DNA from: CAVSEK01 sp963726975
Lineage (GTDB): Bacteria > Actinomycetota > Actinomycetes > Mycobacteriales > SCTD01
NCBI GenBank assembly: GCA_963726975.1
Contig: CAVSEK010000010.1
Location: 62,001 to 126,000, forward strand
Direction of reading: 5' to 3'
DNA length: 64,000 bases
The notes beneath the pieces are model-generated. The model was given only the letters and a program-made list of their open reading frames with translations, did not search any database and was not told the DNA's origin. Within the stretch, counting starts at the first letter, position 1; every line of letters starts with the position of its first letter. The position numbers were made by a program, and so were the translations under genes. Positions 9,244 to 17,481 of this stretch are shown one piece after another.

Positions 9244-10359
9244 TCAGGTGACGGCGGTCGCGGGGGCGGGAGCGCTCGGCGCGGAGGCGAGCATCGCCGC
9301 GCCCGGGTCGACCGCGAGGCCCACCCGCGCGGCCGCGGGGACGTCCGCCGCCCGCTCCGACGGCACGTCGACGCGGACGAGGTCGGCCGCCCCGTCGAGC
9401 CGCACGCTGATCCGCGTGACGGGCCCGAGGAAGCTGTGCGCGACGACCGTCCCCGGCAGGTCGCCCTGCTCGGCGGGCACGAGCCGCAGCCCGTCGGGCC
9501 GCACGAGCACCCGCACCGCTGCGCCCTCGGGAGTGCCGCCGACCACCTCGGCGGGCAGCCGGGAGCCGCCGGCGAGCAGGACGCCCGCCCCGGCGGCGGT
9601 GCCGGAGAAGGAGTTGGTCGTGCCGACGAACTCCGCGACGAAGGGCGTGGCCGGCCGCTGGTAGACCGTCGCCGGCGCGTCCAGCTGCTCGAGCCGGCCG
9701 GCGGACATGACGCCGACCCGGTCCGAGATCGCCAGCGCCTCCTCCTGGTCGTGCGTGACGAACAGCGTGGTGATCTCCAGCTCGGTCTGCAGCCGGCGGA
9801 TCTCCTCGCGCAGCTGCACGCGCACCTTCGCGTCCAGCGCCGACAGCGGCTCGTCGAGCAGCAGGACCTGCGGCCGGATCGCCAGCGCGCGGGCCAGCGC
9901 GACCCGCTGCTGCTGCCCGCCGGACATCTGGTGGGGGTACTTGCCGGCCTGCGAGGCGAGCCCGACGAGCTCGAGCACCTCCGCGGCCTGGGTCGCCCGC
10001 TCCCGCCCGCCGACGCCGCGCAGCCGCAACCCGAAGGCGACGTTGTCGCGCGCGGTGAGGTGCGGGAACAGGCTGTACGCCTGGAAGACCATCCCCATGT
10101 CGCGCTTGCTCGCCGGCAGGCGGCTGATGTCGCGGCCGCCGACGAGCACCTCGCCGGCGTCGGCGACCTCGAGACCGGCGAGCACCCGCAGCGCGGTCGT
10201 CTTGCCGCAGCCCGAGGGCCCGAGCAGCGAGACGAACTCGCCCGGCTCGAGCTCCAGCGACAGCCCGTCGAGCGCGGGCACCCCGCCGTACGCCTTGGTG
10301 AGCCCCCGCAGCGCGACGGCGACCCCGGTGCGGGTCGCGCCGCCGCCCGGGCCGGTCAT
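9244..10359 (-). CDS. ABC importer ATPase subunit
   Basis: 371-residue ATP-binding subunit. Walker A GPSGCGKTT, Q-loop MVFQAYSLFPH, signature MSGGQQQRVALARAL, Walker B VLLLDEPLSALD and the switch His in VTHDQEEAL are all present, followed by a C-terminal TOBE-type regulatory domain (about residues 255-371). This arrangement is that of the PotA/FbpC/PhnT group (polyamine, ferric iron, sulfate or phosphonate importers). ATG start overlaps the preceding permease stop by four bases (ATGA). Last gene of a binding protein-permease-permease-ATPase operon. Confidence 0.92.
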   Translation of the reverse strand: MTGPGGGATRTGVAVALRGLTKAYGGVPALDGLSLELEPGEFVSLLGPSGCGKTTALRVLAGLEVADAGEVLVGGRDISRLPASKRDMGMVFQAYSLFPHLTARDNVAFGLRLRGVGGRERATQAAEVLELVGLASQAGKYPHQMSGGQQQRVALARALAIRPQVLLLDEPLSALDAKVRVQLREEIRRLQTELEITTLFVTHDQEEALAISDRVGVMSAGRLEQLDAPATVYQRPATPFVAEFVGTTNSFSGTAAGAGVLLAGGSRLPAEVVGGTPEGAAVRVLVRPDGLRLVPAEQGDLPGTVVAHSFLGPVTRISVRLDGAADLVRVDVPSERAADVPAAARVGLAVDPGAAMLASAPSAPAPATAVT

Positions 10360-11189
10360 GCCGCCGCCCCGACCCGCGCGGGCTCCGCCGGCGGTGCGGC
10401 GGGCGGCTCGGCGGCGGGCTCGAGGACGCCCGCGGACCGCCGCCGGCCGGCGAGCAGGGAGATCGCCAGCAGGAGCCCGAACGCGAAGGCCAGCGCGGCG
10501 AAGGACACCGCGATCGACACCGCGGCGTTGCGCTTGCCGAGCAGGGCGATGTCGACCTGCAGCGTGGTGAAGTTCAGCAACGACGCGATGGTGAACTCCC
10601 CGAGGACGAGCGCGACGGACAGCAGGGCGGCCGAGAGCACGGCGGCCCGCACGTTGGGCAGGACGACCCGCAGCAGCACGGTCGCCCAGGAGGCGCCCAG
10701 GCTGCGGGCCGCCTCGGACAGCGTGCGCAGGTCGACGGCCGTGAGGCCGGCGTCGAGCGCGCGGTAGGCGTACGGCAGGACGAGCACGACGTAGACGAAG
10801 GTCAGCGTGAGCGGGCTGTCGCCGAAGAAGTAGGTCACCCACGAGTAGAGCGACGCGATCCCGACGACGAGCACGATCGCGGGGATGACCAGCGGCAGCA
10901 GGCACAGCGCCTCGATCAGCCGCTTCACCCCGGGCAGGCGCAGGTGCACCCAGGTCATCGTGGGCAGCAGCAGCACGAGCATGAGCACGGCGGTGAGCAC
11001 GGCGAGCTCCAGCGACACGACGATGGCGTGCCGCAGCTGCTCGTCGCTGCCGATCGCACGGAAGGCGTCGAGGGTGCGCCCGCCCGGCCCCTTGGTCGCG
11101 AAGTCGACCATCGCCACGAGCGGGAGCAGGAAGTACGCGCCGAGCACGACGAGCACGACCCAGCGCAGCGGCGACGCCCGCCGCCTCAC
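10356..11189 (-). CDS. ABC importer permease, second subunit
   Basis: 277-residue inner-membrane permease with about six membrane helices and the EAA loop (LSEAARSLGASWATVLLRVVLP, partly quoted) that contacts the ATPase. Typical of PotC/FbpB-like subunits. GTG start overlaps the first permease stop by four bases. The C-terminus has an Ala/Pro-rich tail of no known role. Confidence 0.9.
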   Translation of the reverse strand: MRRRASPLRWVVLVVLGAYFLLPLVAMVDFATKGPGGRTLDAFRAIGSDEQLRHAIVVSLELAVLTAVLMLVLLLPTMTWVHLRLPGVKRLIEALCLLPLVIPAIVLVVGIASLYSWVTYFFGDSPLTLTFVYVVLVLPYAYRALDAGLTAVDLRTLSEAARSLGASWATVLLRVVLPNVRAAVLSAALLSVALVLGEFTIASLLNFTTLQVDIALLGKRNAAVSIAVSFAALAFAFGLLLAISLLAGRRRSAGVLEPAAEPPAAPPAEPARVGAAA

Positions 11190-12055
11190 CGCAGCCACCG
11201 GGACGTGCGGCGCTGCAGCACGGCGTAGAGCGTCATGACGACCGCGACGACGACGACCATGCCGAGCCCGAGGGCCCGGCCCATCTCCTGGCGCCCGAGC
11301 ACGACCTCGCCGGTCTGCAGCGCCCGGATCTGCAGCGGCACGATCGGGGAGCCCTGGCTGACGAGGGCGGCCGCGGTGGCGTACGCGGAGAAGGCGTTGG
11401 CGAACAGCAGCAGCAGCGACCCGAGGAACGACGGCAGCAGGACGGGCACCGCCACCCGCCGCAGGTAGGTCCACGAGCTGCCGCCCAGGCTGTCGCAGGC
11501 CTCGCGCCACTGCGGCCGCAGCCCGTCGAGCGCGGGCAGGAAGACGAGCACCATGAGCGGGATCTGGAAGTACGAGTAGACCGCGACCAGCCCCGGCAGC
11601 TCGAAGATCCACGCGCCGCCGCCGAGCAGGTCGATGCCGAAGGTGTCGCGCAGGAAGACCGTGAGCAGCCCCTGGAAGCCGACCGTGGCGAGGAAGGCGA
11701 AGGCCAGGGTGACACCGCCGAACTGCGCGAGCACGCCCGCCGCCGCCGTGACGCTGCGGCGCAGCACGCCGTCGGACCGGCCGGCGACGACCGCCCAGGC
11801 CAGGGCCGCGCCGAGCACCGCGCCGATGACCGCGGTGATGGCCGACAGCTCGATGCTGCGGACGAAGGACTCGAGGTACGGCGTGCGGAAGATGCCGGTG
11901 ACGTTGTCGAGCGTGAGCCCGCCGTCGCCGTCGGCGAACGCGCCGCCGACGACGGCGAGCGTCGGGTAGAGCAGGAACGTCCCGACGAACGCGAGGAAGG
12001 GCACGACCGCCAGCCGCTGGAGCACCCAGCGGCCGGCGGAGCCGCGGTCGGTCAG
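11186..12055 (-). CDS. ABC importer permease, first subunit
   Basis: Membrane permease of about 289 residues with six predicted helices and the EAA motif near REACDSLGGSSWTYLRRVAVP (partly quoted), PotB/FbpB-like. The start is uncertain. The only codon giving the four-base overlap used everywhere else in this operon is CTG at 12055 (CTGA with the preceding stop). The first standard start is GTG at 12025, which leaves only about four residues before the first membrane helix and has no Shine-Dalgarno. I prefer CTG but cannot prove it. Confidence 0.85.
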   Translation of the reverse strand: MTDRGSAGRWVLQRLAVVPFLAFVGTFLLYPTLAVVGGAFADGDGGLTLDNVTGIFRTPYLESFVRSIELSAITAVIGAVLGAALAWAVVAGRSDGVLRRSVTAAAGVLAQFGGVTLAFAFLATVGFQGLLTVFLRDTFGIDLLGGGAWIFELPGLVAVYSYFQIPLMVLVFLPALDGLRPQWREACDSLGGSSWTYLRRVAVPVLLPSFLGSLLLLFANAFSAYATAAALVSQGSPIVPLQIRALQTGEVVLGRQEMGRALGLGMVVVVAVVMTLYAVLQRRTSRWLR

Positions 12056-13209
12056 CTGACGGCCTTGGCCCAGTTGGCCAGCAGGTACTGCTTGGCCTGG
12101 TTGCTCTGCGCCTCGGTGAGGAAGACCGCGTCCCCCTCTGCCGTGGGCAGCGCGGCGTAGGCGGTCTGGTCGATGGTGCCCGCCTTGTCCATCGCCTCGG
12201 CGCGGACCGGTCGGCCGAAGCCCTTGAGCCAGAGGTTCTGGCCCTGGTCGGAGTAGAGGAACTCCTGCCACAGCCGGGCGGCGGCCGGGTGCGGGGCCTG
12301 CTTGTTGATCGCCTGCACGTAGTAGGAGCCGACGACGGCGCCCTGCGGCACGACGACCTTCCAGTCCTTGCTGCCCTTGAGCTTGGCGGTCTGGGCGGCG
12401 TTGGTGTAGTCCCAGTCGATGACGACGGGCGTCTGGCCGCTGGCGATGGTCGCGGGGCTCGGGTCGACGGGCAGGAAGTTGCCCGCGGCCTTGAGCTTCT
12501 TGAAGAACTCGACGCCCGGCGTGACGTCGTCGGCCGAGCCGCCGGTGCCGAGCGAGGCCATGACGACACCGGTGAAGGCCGCGCCGGCGGTCGTCGGGTC
12601 GCCGTTGAGGGCGACCTTGCCCTTGTAGGCCGGACCGAGCAGGTCCTGCACGCTCGTCGGCGCGGGCACGCTGCCGGCGTCGTAGCCGATCGACATGTAG
12701 CCGCCGTAGTCGCTCACGTAGCGGCCCTGCGGGTCCTTGAGCTCGTCGGCCACGTCGGCGAAGGTCGCGACCTTGTACGGCGCGAACAGGTCGACGTTGG
12801 CGGTCGCGACCGTCGGGCCGAGGTCGAAGACGTCGGGCGCGCGGTCGGTGCCGGCGAGCTGCTTGGCGGCGTTGATCTCGTCCTGGCTGGAGCCGTCCGG
12901 CTGCGCGGAGTTGACCGTGATGCCGTACTTCTTGCTGAAGGTGTCGATGACCTCGCCGTAGTTGGTCCAGTCCGGCGGCAGCGCGATGACGTTGAGCGTG
13001 CCCTCCTTCTTGGCGGCGGCGACGAGCGCCTCCATCCCGCCGAGGTCGGCGGCGGACGTGGCCGTGGCGGCGCTGGGCCCGGTGCCGGTCGAGCCGCCGG
13101 CGGTGGTGCTGCGGGAGGGCGCGTTGCCGCAGGCGGTGGCCAGCAGCAGCACGGCGAGCCCGGCGCCCAGGGCGAGCCGGGACCGGCGGGAGGGGGACGT
13201 GGCCTGCAC
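12052..13209 (-). CDS. ABC importer substrate-binding lipoprotein
   Basis: 385-residue periplasmic-type binding protein. The signal peptide ends in a lipobox (LLATAC-G, Cys about residue 27), so the mature protein is a lipoprotein on the outer face of the membrane. A Ser/Thr/Gly-rich linker follows, then a two-lobed binding domain of the spermidine/iron/aminoethylphosphonate type. No Tyr-Tyr iron signature or other decisive ligand residue stands out, and no catabolic genes adjoin the operon, so the substrate is open. GTG at 13209 with GAGGAG nearby is preferred over the ATG-equivalent 24 bases upstream. Confidence 0.88.
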   Translation of the reverse strand: MQATSPSRRSRLALGAGLAVLLLATACGNAPSRSTTAGGSTGTGPSAATATSAADLGGMEALVAAAKKEGTLNVIALPPDWTNYGEVIDTFSKKYGITVNSAQPDGSSQDEINAAKQLAGTDRAPDVFDLGPTVATANVDLFAPYKVATFADVADELKDPQGRYVSDYGGYMSIGYDAGSVPAPTSVQDLLGPAYKGKVALNGDPTTAGAAFTGVVMASLGTGGSADDVTPGVEFFKKLKAAGNFLPVDPSPATIASGQTPVVIDWDYTNAAQTAKLKGSKDWKVVVPQGAVVGSYYVQAINKQAPHPAAARLWQEFLYSDQGQNLWLKGFGRPVRAEAMDKAGTIDQTAYAALPTAEGDAVFLTEAQSNQAKQYLLANWAKAVS

Positions 13210-13270
13210 AGGGGCTCCTCGGGTCGGCGGCACGACGACGGGCCGCTCGGGCGGAACTTAGCGCAGCCAG

Positions 13271-13424
13271 ATGACGAAACGGTGGCGGCGCGGTGGCGGG
13301 GAGGCGGCGGCAGGCGGCGGGGCGGCGGCGGCGGCGGCAGGCGGCGGGGGCGGCGGGCGGCAGGCGGCGGCAGGCGGCGGGGCGGCAGGCGGCGGCAGGC
13401 GGCGGGGCGGCAGGCGGCGGGCAG
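13271..13424. repeat. GGCGGCAGGC low-complexity tract
   Basis: About 150 bases made of variable GGCGG/GGCGGCAGG units just upstream of the ABC operon. No reading frame here looks like a real protein. The whole gap 13210-13958 holds no gene, only this tract, a second array (13624-13797) and element copies C and D. Confidence 0.7.
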
Positions 13425-13502
13425 AGCCACGGAGGCGGGCGGCGACCCGCCGGGGCGCAGCCGCACTGCGGCCGACGAAGGAGCGTGTCACTGCTCAGCC
13501 CC

Positions 13503-13571
13503 GTTGCGCCCCGGCGCAACAGCACGGCCGACGTTGCACCCCGAGGCAACACCGCTGTCGAGATGGGTGCC
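13503..13571. repeat. 30-bp-period palindrome element, copy C
   Basis: Palindromes at 13503-13520 (perfect 8-bp arms GTTGCGCC / GGCGCAAC) and 13533-13550 (GTTGC...GCAAC), start-to-start 30 bases, then a CTGTCGAGATGGGTGCC tail. Confidence 0.8.
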
Positions 13572-13623
13572 CCGGGGCGGCGCCGCGGTCGGCCCCCGGC
13601 CCCCGGCCCGGCCCCCGGCCCGG

Positions 13624-13797
13624 CCGCCAGCCCCTTGGCCCCCCGGCCGCCAACCCCGGGCCCCCGGCCGCCAACCCCGGGCCCCCGGCCGCCAACCCCG
13701 GGCCCCCGGCCGCCAGCCCCTTGGCCCCCGGCCGCCAGCCCCTTGGCCCCCGGCCGCCAGCCCCTTGGCCCCCCGGCCGCCAACCCCGGGCCCCGGG
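13624..13797. repeat. Two-type tandem array (8 units of 21-23 bp)
   Basis: Eight head-to-tail units of two kinds. Type A is CCGCCAGCCCCTTGG plus a C-rich tail (22-23 bp). Type B is CCGCCAACCCCGGG plus the same tail (21 bp). The order is A-B-B-B-A-A-A-B; unit lengths add up to exactly 174 bases. It lies between element copies C and D and is not coding by any sign I can see. Confidence 0.8.
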
Positions 13798-13860
13798 CCC
13801 CCGGCCCCGGCCCCGGCCCCGGCCCCCGATACCGGGCAGGCCGTGTGACGGCACCGCCCC

Positions 13861-13936
13861 GTTGCGCCACGGGGCAACGTCACGGACGGCGTTGCGTCCT
13901 GGAGCAACGCGTCTGACGAGACAGGTGCCTCCTGTC
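13861..13936. repeat. 30-bp-period palindrome element, copy D
   Basis: Palindromes at 13861-13878 and 13891-13908 (both GTTGC...GCAAC, 30-base period), followed at 13920-13936 by a third, different hairpin with 6-bp arms GACAGG / CCTGTC. Confidence 0.8.
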
Positions 13937-13958
13937 CGGCGGCGGTCCCGCGGGGACC

Positions 13959-14804
13959 TCAGCGGATGCCGATGCCGCCGGCCTCGACGATCGCGGTCGA
14001 CAGCGGGCGGACGAGCTCGCGCAGCCGCGCGCACCCCTCGTCGCCGAGCGCCTGCCAGGCCGGCAGCGCGAGCCGGTCGGTCGTGTCCTCGACCCGCTGG
14101 CGGTGCGCGCGCCCCTCGTCGGTGAGCTGCGCGTCCGGCGTGAGCCAGCCCCGCTCGGCGAGCGCCGCGACGGCGGCGTCCCACTGCTCGTCGGAGTACG
14201 CCCGGCTGCCCTGCAGCCCGCGGCGGCTCCAGCTGTCGCCGACGGCGACGTGAAGCACCGCCGCCTCGAGCCCGCTGACGCCCTCCTCGACGAGCGCCAC
14301 GACGTGCCCGTCCCCGCGGAACTCCCGCAGCAGCGTCACCGCGTGCCACAGCGCCAGGTGCGCCGCGTCCGGCACCGGCAGGTCGGCGTGCGCGGCGTAC
14401 AGCGGTCGGCCGTGGGCGCCGCACCCGTCCGCGGCCGTCAGCGCCAGGTCGGCGGCCTCGCGGACCTCGGGCCCGTCGAGCAGGTCGCCGCACAGCCGGC
14501 GCAGCGCCCGGTCGGCAGCCCGCAGCCGCGCCGCGAGCACGTCCGCGGGGCTCGCGACGTCCCAGGCCCCGGCCATCCCGAACTCCACCGCCAGCCGCGA
14601 GAAGTTGAAGAACGTCGCGTGCACGACCCCGGGGCCGACCGCGCCCATCGCGGCGGCCCGCGCCGGGAAGTAGCCCGAGGCGCGGTTGGCCTTCACGTCG
14701 AAGCCGAGCGCGGCGTACTCCTCCTGCGCCTCGGGGGCGAAGTAGACCATCGCGTGGTACGGCTCGAGGGCGCGCCAGCTGCGCCGGGCGGTCGACGGGT
14801 CCAC
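13959..14804 (-). CDS. SCO6745 family protein
   Basis: 281-residue soluble protein typical of actinobacteria, with the family landmarks FAPEAQEEYAALGF near the start and VVHATFFNFS around residue 60. Older database names such as salicylate hydroxylase are unsupported; no cofactor-binding motif is visible. Predicted mostly helical, with a winged-helix-like C-terminal part (LAERGWLTPDAQLTDEGRAHR, partly quoted). GTG start with GAGGAG six bases upstream; long in-frame extensions upstream run through bpa in antisense and are not real. Divergent from bpa. Confidence 0.8.
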   Translation of the reverse strand: MDPSTARRSWRALEPYHAMVYFAPEAQEEYAALGFDVKANRASGYFPARAAAMGAVGPGVVHATFFNFSRLAVEFGMAGAWDVASPADVLAARLRAADRALRRLCGDLLDGPEVREAADLALTAADGCGAHGRPLYAAHADLPVPDAAHLALWHAVTLLREFRGDGHVVALVEEGVSGLEAAVLHVAVGDSWSRRGLQGSRAYSDEQWDAAVAALAERGWLTPDAQLTDEGRAHRQRVEDTTDRLALPAWQALGDEGCARLRELVRPLSTAIVEAGGIGIR

Positions 14805-14906
14805 AGGTCTCCTCGCGGGGCGTACGGGCCGGGAGTGCAGTCGACCACACCGGCCGGGTCGCCCCCGGAGGCGTCCGTACGGCCCGGGCGGGGCAGGATC
14901 GCGGTC

Positions 14907-15464
14907 ATGAGCACGCCCGAACCCGTCTCCCAGGACCCCGTGCAGCAGGTCGTCGTCGTCGGACCCGACGGCCGCCCGGTCGGCACCGCCGCCGTGCCGC
15001 AGGGCGAGCCCGACGGCAGCGAGGAGCGCAACCCCGCCGAGCTGGTCGAGCAGCCGGCGAAGGTCATGCGGATCGGCTCGATGGTCAAGCAGCTGCTCGA
15101 GGAGGTCCGCGCGGCGCCGCTCGACGACGCCGCCCGTGGCCGGCTCGCCGAGGTGCACAGCGCCTCGGTCCGCGAGCTGTCCGAGGGCCTCGCGCCGGAG
15201 CTGCGCGAGGAGCTGCAGCGCCTGACGCTGCCGTTCGGCGAGGACGGCGCCCCCTCGGACGCCGAGCTGCGGGTCGCCCAGGCCCAGCTGGTCGGCTGGC
15301 TGGAGGGGCTGTTCCACGGCATCCAGACCGCGCTGTTCGCCCAGCAGATGGCGGCGAAGATGCAGCTCGAGGGGCGCGGCCGCCCGGCGCTGCCGCAGGG
15401 CCTCGGACCGCAGGCGCCCGCGAACGGCACCGGTCCCTCCAGCGGCACCGGCCAGTACCTGTAG
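14907..15464 (+). CDS. bpa: Bacterial proteasome activator Bpa (PafE)
   Basis: 185-residue protein whose core (about residues 45-150) is the four-helix bundle of Bpa/PafE. Bpa forms a dodecameric ring that opens the 20S proteasome without ATP and feeds it unfolded proteins. The C-terminus ends Gly-Gln-Tyr-Leu, the HbYX-like tail that docks into the proteasome, a strong identifying mark. The N-terminus is disordered and acidic. ATG start, no Shine-Dalgarno; CAGGAT lies seven bases before it. Implies the organism has a 20S proteasome elsewhere in the genome. Confidence 0.93.
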   Translation: MSTPEPVSQDPVQQVVVVGPDGRPVGTAAVPQGEPDGSEERNPAELVEQPAKVMRIGSMVKQLLEEVRAAPLDDAARGRLAEVHSASVRELSEGLAPELREELQRLTLPFGEDGAPSDAELRVAQAQLVGWLEGLFHGIQTALFAQQMAAKMQLEGRGRPALPQGLGPQAPANGTGPSSGTGQYL

Positions 15465-15797
15465 CGCTCGGGACGGACGCCCCTCGGCTCCCGGTCCGGC
15501 CCGACCCGTCCCTGAGGTCACGGCCGGGTGCTGGGCGTCGCCGGCAGGGGCATCCGTCTGCCGAGCGGTCCGCGGGCGTGCTGCCGGGCCGGTCCCGGCC
15601 GGACCTCCCGCTGACCGAGCCCGGCCGCCGCTCGCAGCCGAGCGACGGCGCGGGGCCAGCGGTGGGCCGTCGGGTGGGCGGCGGCCCACTCCTCGGCGGC
15701 CCACTCATCGGCGGCGCAGCGGGTCCGGCCGACACCGCCGGGTGCGGCCGCAGTGTGCACAGGGACCGGCGCACCCCGCCTGGCCGGCCCGGGCAGG
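15465..15797. other. Intergenic region without a recognisable gene
   Basis: 333 bases between the convergent stops of bpa and the next gene. It contains a short direct repeat (GGCGGCCCACTC, twice, near 15680-15715) and GC-rich inverted repeats that might end transcription from both sides. Reading frames here have composition unlike real genes. Confidence 0.5.
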
Positions 15798-16637
15798 TCA
15801 GCGCAGCGACGGCGGGAGGCGCTGCAGGGCCCACGCCGCGGCGCGCGCGGGCAGCGGCGGGCGGTCGCGCGGGCTGCCGAGCACGTCCAGCAGGCCCTCG
15901 AGCTCTTCGGCGAGGGCCGTACGGCGGGAGTCGAGCGCGGTGCGGGCGCCGAGCCAGCCCAGGCCCCCCGCGCCGGCGGCTGCGGGCACGGCCAGCAGCA
16001 CCTCGGGCAGCGCTGCGCCGGCCGGGGCGGCGATCGCGACCGCGACCGCACTGCCGACCAGCACGCCCGGCGTCGCCACCAGGCCGGTGATCAGGCCGCG
16101 GCGGACGCCGCCGAGGTCGGCCACCAGGCGCACCCGGGTCGCCGTGGCCGCCGTGCTCGCCGTGGCCGCTGACGGGGCGAGCGCGGCGGGCGCGACGCAG
16201 AGCTGCAGGCGGCCGACCCCGTCGAGGCGGCGCCGGCCGGCCAGGCCGGTGGCGGCCCGCCGCGCTCCGGCGAGCACCCCGGTCCGCGGGGCCCACTCGC
16301 TCTCGGCGCCGCGGGCCCGGCGGCGCTCGAACCACTGCTCGCGCAGCCACTGCTCGAGCAGGGCGCCGGTGTGGCCCGGCGGCAGGGGGACCGTGCGCTC
16401 GACGACGACGGTGCCGGGCAGGCCGAGCCGCACCGCCGGCGTCAGCGGCGGGAGCGGGGCGAGCGCGCCGGCGCGCCACTCGGCGACGGCCTGGCCGACC
16501 GCGGCCTCGGACAGGCCGACCTCGCGGGCGGCGTCCCGGACGACCTGCTCCTCGAGCCGGTCGTGGTCCTCCAGCGCGGGGGTGTCCAGCTCGGCGGCGC
16601 GCTGCAGCACCGCGGCAGCCTCCTCCGGCGTGAGCAC
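15798..16637 (-). CDS. Hypothetical membrane protein with N-terminal helical domain
   Basis: 279-residue protein I cannot name. It starts with LTPEEAAAVLQRAAEL, a helical segment also seen at the start of other actinobacterial membrane proteins of unknown role. A mixed soluble region follows to about residue 175, then two or three hydrophobic helices around 180-235 and a charged C-terminal helix. GTG at 16637 is chosen because TACGCT lies exactly six bases upstream, matching the leaderless pattern. An upstream TTG (16658) would remove that promoter from the non-coding side. A real gene by codon use. Confidence 0.65.
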   Translation of the reverse strand: MLTPEEAAAVLQRAAELDTPALEDHDRLEEQVVRDAAREVGLSEAAVGQAVAEWRAGALAPLPPLTPAVRLGLPGTVVVERTVPLPPGHTGALLEQWLREQWFERRRARGAESEWAPRTGVLAGARRAATGLAGRRRLDGVGRLQLCVAPAALAPSAATASTAATATRVRLVADLGGVRRGLITGLVATPGVLVGSAVAVAIAAPAGAALPEVLLAVPAAAGAGGLGWLGARTALDSRRTALAEELEGLLDVLGSPRDRPPLPARAAAWALQRLPPSLR

Positions 16638-16643
16638 GCTCCG

Positions 16644-16649
16644 AGCGTA
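16644..16649 (-). promoter_or_regulatory. -10 box (leaderless) of the hypothetical membrane protein gene
   Basis: TACGCT, six bases from the GTG at 16637. Confidence 0.5.
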
Positions 16650-16675
16650 CGGCCGCAAGACCGGGGGCGACAGGC

Positions 16676-17464
16676 TCAGAACCAGCGCTCGAGCACCTGC
16701 GCGACGCCCTCGTCGTCGTTGCTCGCGGTGACCTCGTCGGCCAGCGCCAGCACCTCGGGGTGGGCGTTGGCCATCGCGACCGCGTGGCCGGCCCAGGCGA
16801 GCATCGGCAGGTCGTTGGGCATGTCGCCGAACGCGACGACGTCGTCCGCGGTGAGCCCGCGGTCCTCCACGAGCGCGGCCAGGCCGCTGGCCTTGCTGAT
16901 CCCGGCGGCGCTGATCTCGAGCAGGCCGTCGCCGGAGGAGTGGGTCAGCGTGGCGGTGTCGCCGAGCGAGGCGCGCGCGGCGGCGAGCAGCTCGTCGCCG
17001 GTCATGCCCTCGTGCCGCACGAGCAGCTTGGTCACCCCGGCCGCGGTGAGCTCCTCGACGGGCGCGACGCGCAGGTCGGCGACGTCGTAGCGCACGCGGT
17101 AGTCCGGCTCGTGGCCGAAGCCGGTGTCGGACGCCTCGGCGGCGAACGCCACGCCGGGCACGTCCCGCCGCAGCGCCGCCACGACCTCGGCGGCCGCGGA
17201 CGCGTCGAGCAGGTGCGAGCGCACGACCTGCTCGGTGTGCAGGTCGTACAGGACCGCGCCGTTGGCGCAGACCGCGAGCCCTCGGTGGCCGGTCTGCTCG
17301 CTGACCTGCGCCATCCAGCGCGGCGGCCGGCCGGTGACCATGACGAACGGCACGCCGGCGGCCTCGACCCGCTCGAGCACCGCGAGGGTGCGCGGCCCGA
17401 CCGTCAGGTCGCTGCGCACGAGCGTGCCGTCGAGGTCGGACGCGACGAGGCGGGGCGCTTCCAC
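16676..17464 (-). CDS. HAD superfamily phosphatase, Cof type
   Basis: 262-residue phosphatase. Motif I DLDGTLV (nucleophile Asp at about residue 10), motif II VMVTGR, the Lys of motif III in GISKASGL and motif IV VAFGDMPNDLPML are all present, with the C2-type cap between about residues 85 and 185. The family removes phosphate from sugar phosphates, FMN or PLP; the substrate is not predictable. GTG start with GAGACT six bases upstream. It lies 17 bases downstream of serS on the same strand, a common actinobacterial neighbourhood. Confidence 0.9.
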   Translation of the reverse strand: MEAPRLVASDLDGTLVRSDLTVGPRTLAVLERVEAAGVPFVMVTGRPPRWMAQVSEQTGHRGLAVCANGAVLYDLHTEQVVRSHLLDASAAAEVVAALRRDVPGVAFAAEASDTGFGHEPDYRVRYDVADLRVAPVEELTAAGVTKLLVRHEGMTGDELLAAARASLGDTATLTHSSGDGLLEISAAGISKASGLAALVEDRGLTADDVVAFGDMPNDLPMLAWAGHAVAMANAHPEVLALADEVTASNDDEGVAQVLERWF

Positions 17465-17481
17465 GGCCCCAGTCTCCCCGG

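Noticed and set aside
13271..13836. Long proline/glycine-rich open frames on both strands
   Set aside because: They are products of GC-rich repeats with no ribosome site or protein-like composition.
15578..16090. A 170-residue plus-strand open frame after bpa
   Set aside because: Composition is Arg/Gly/Pro-rich and it overlaps the well-supported minus-strand gene.
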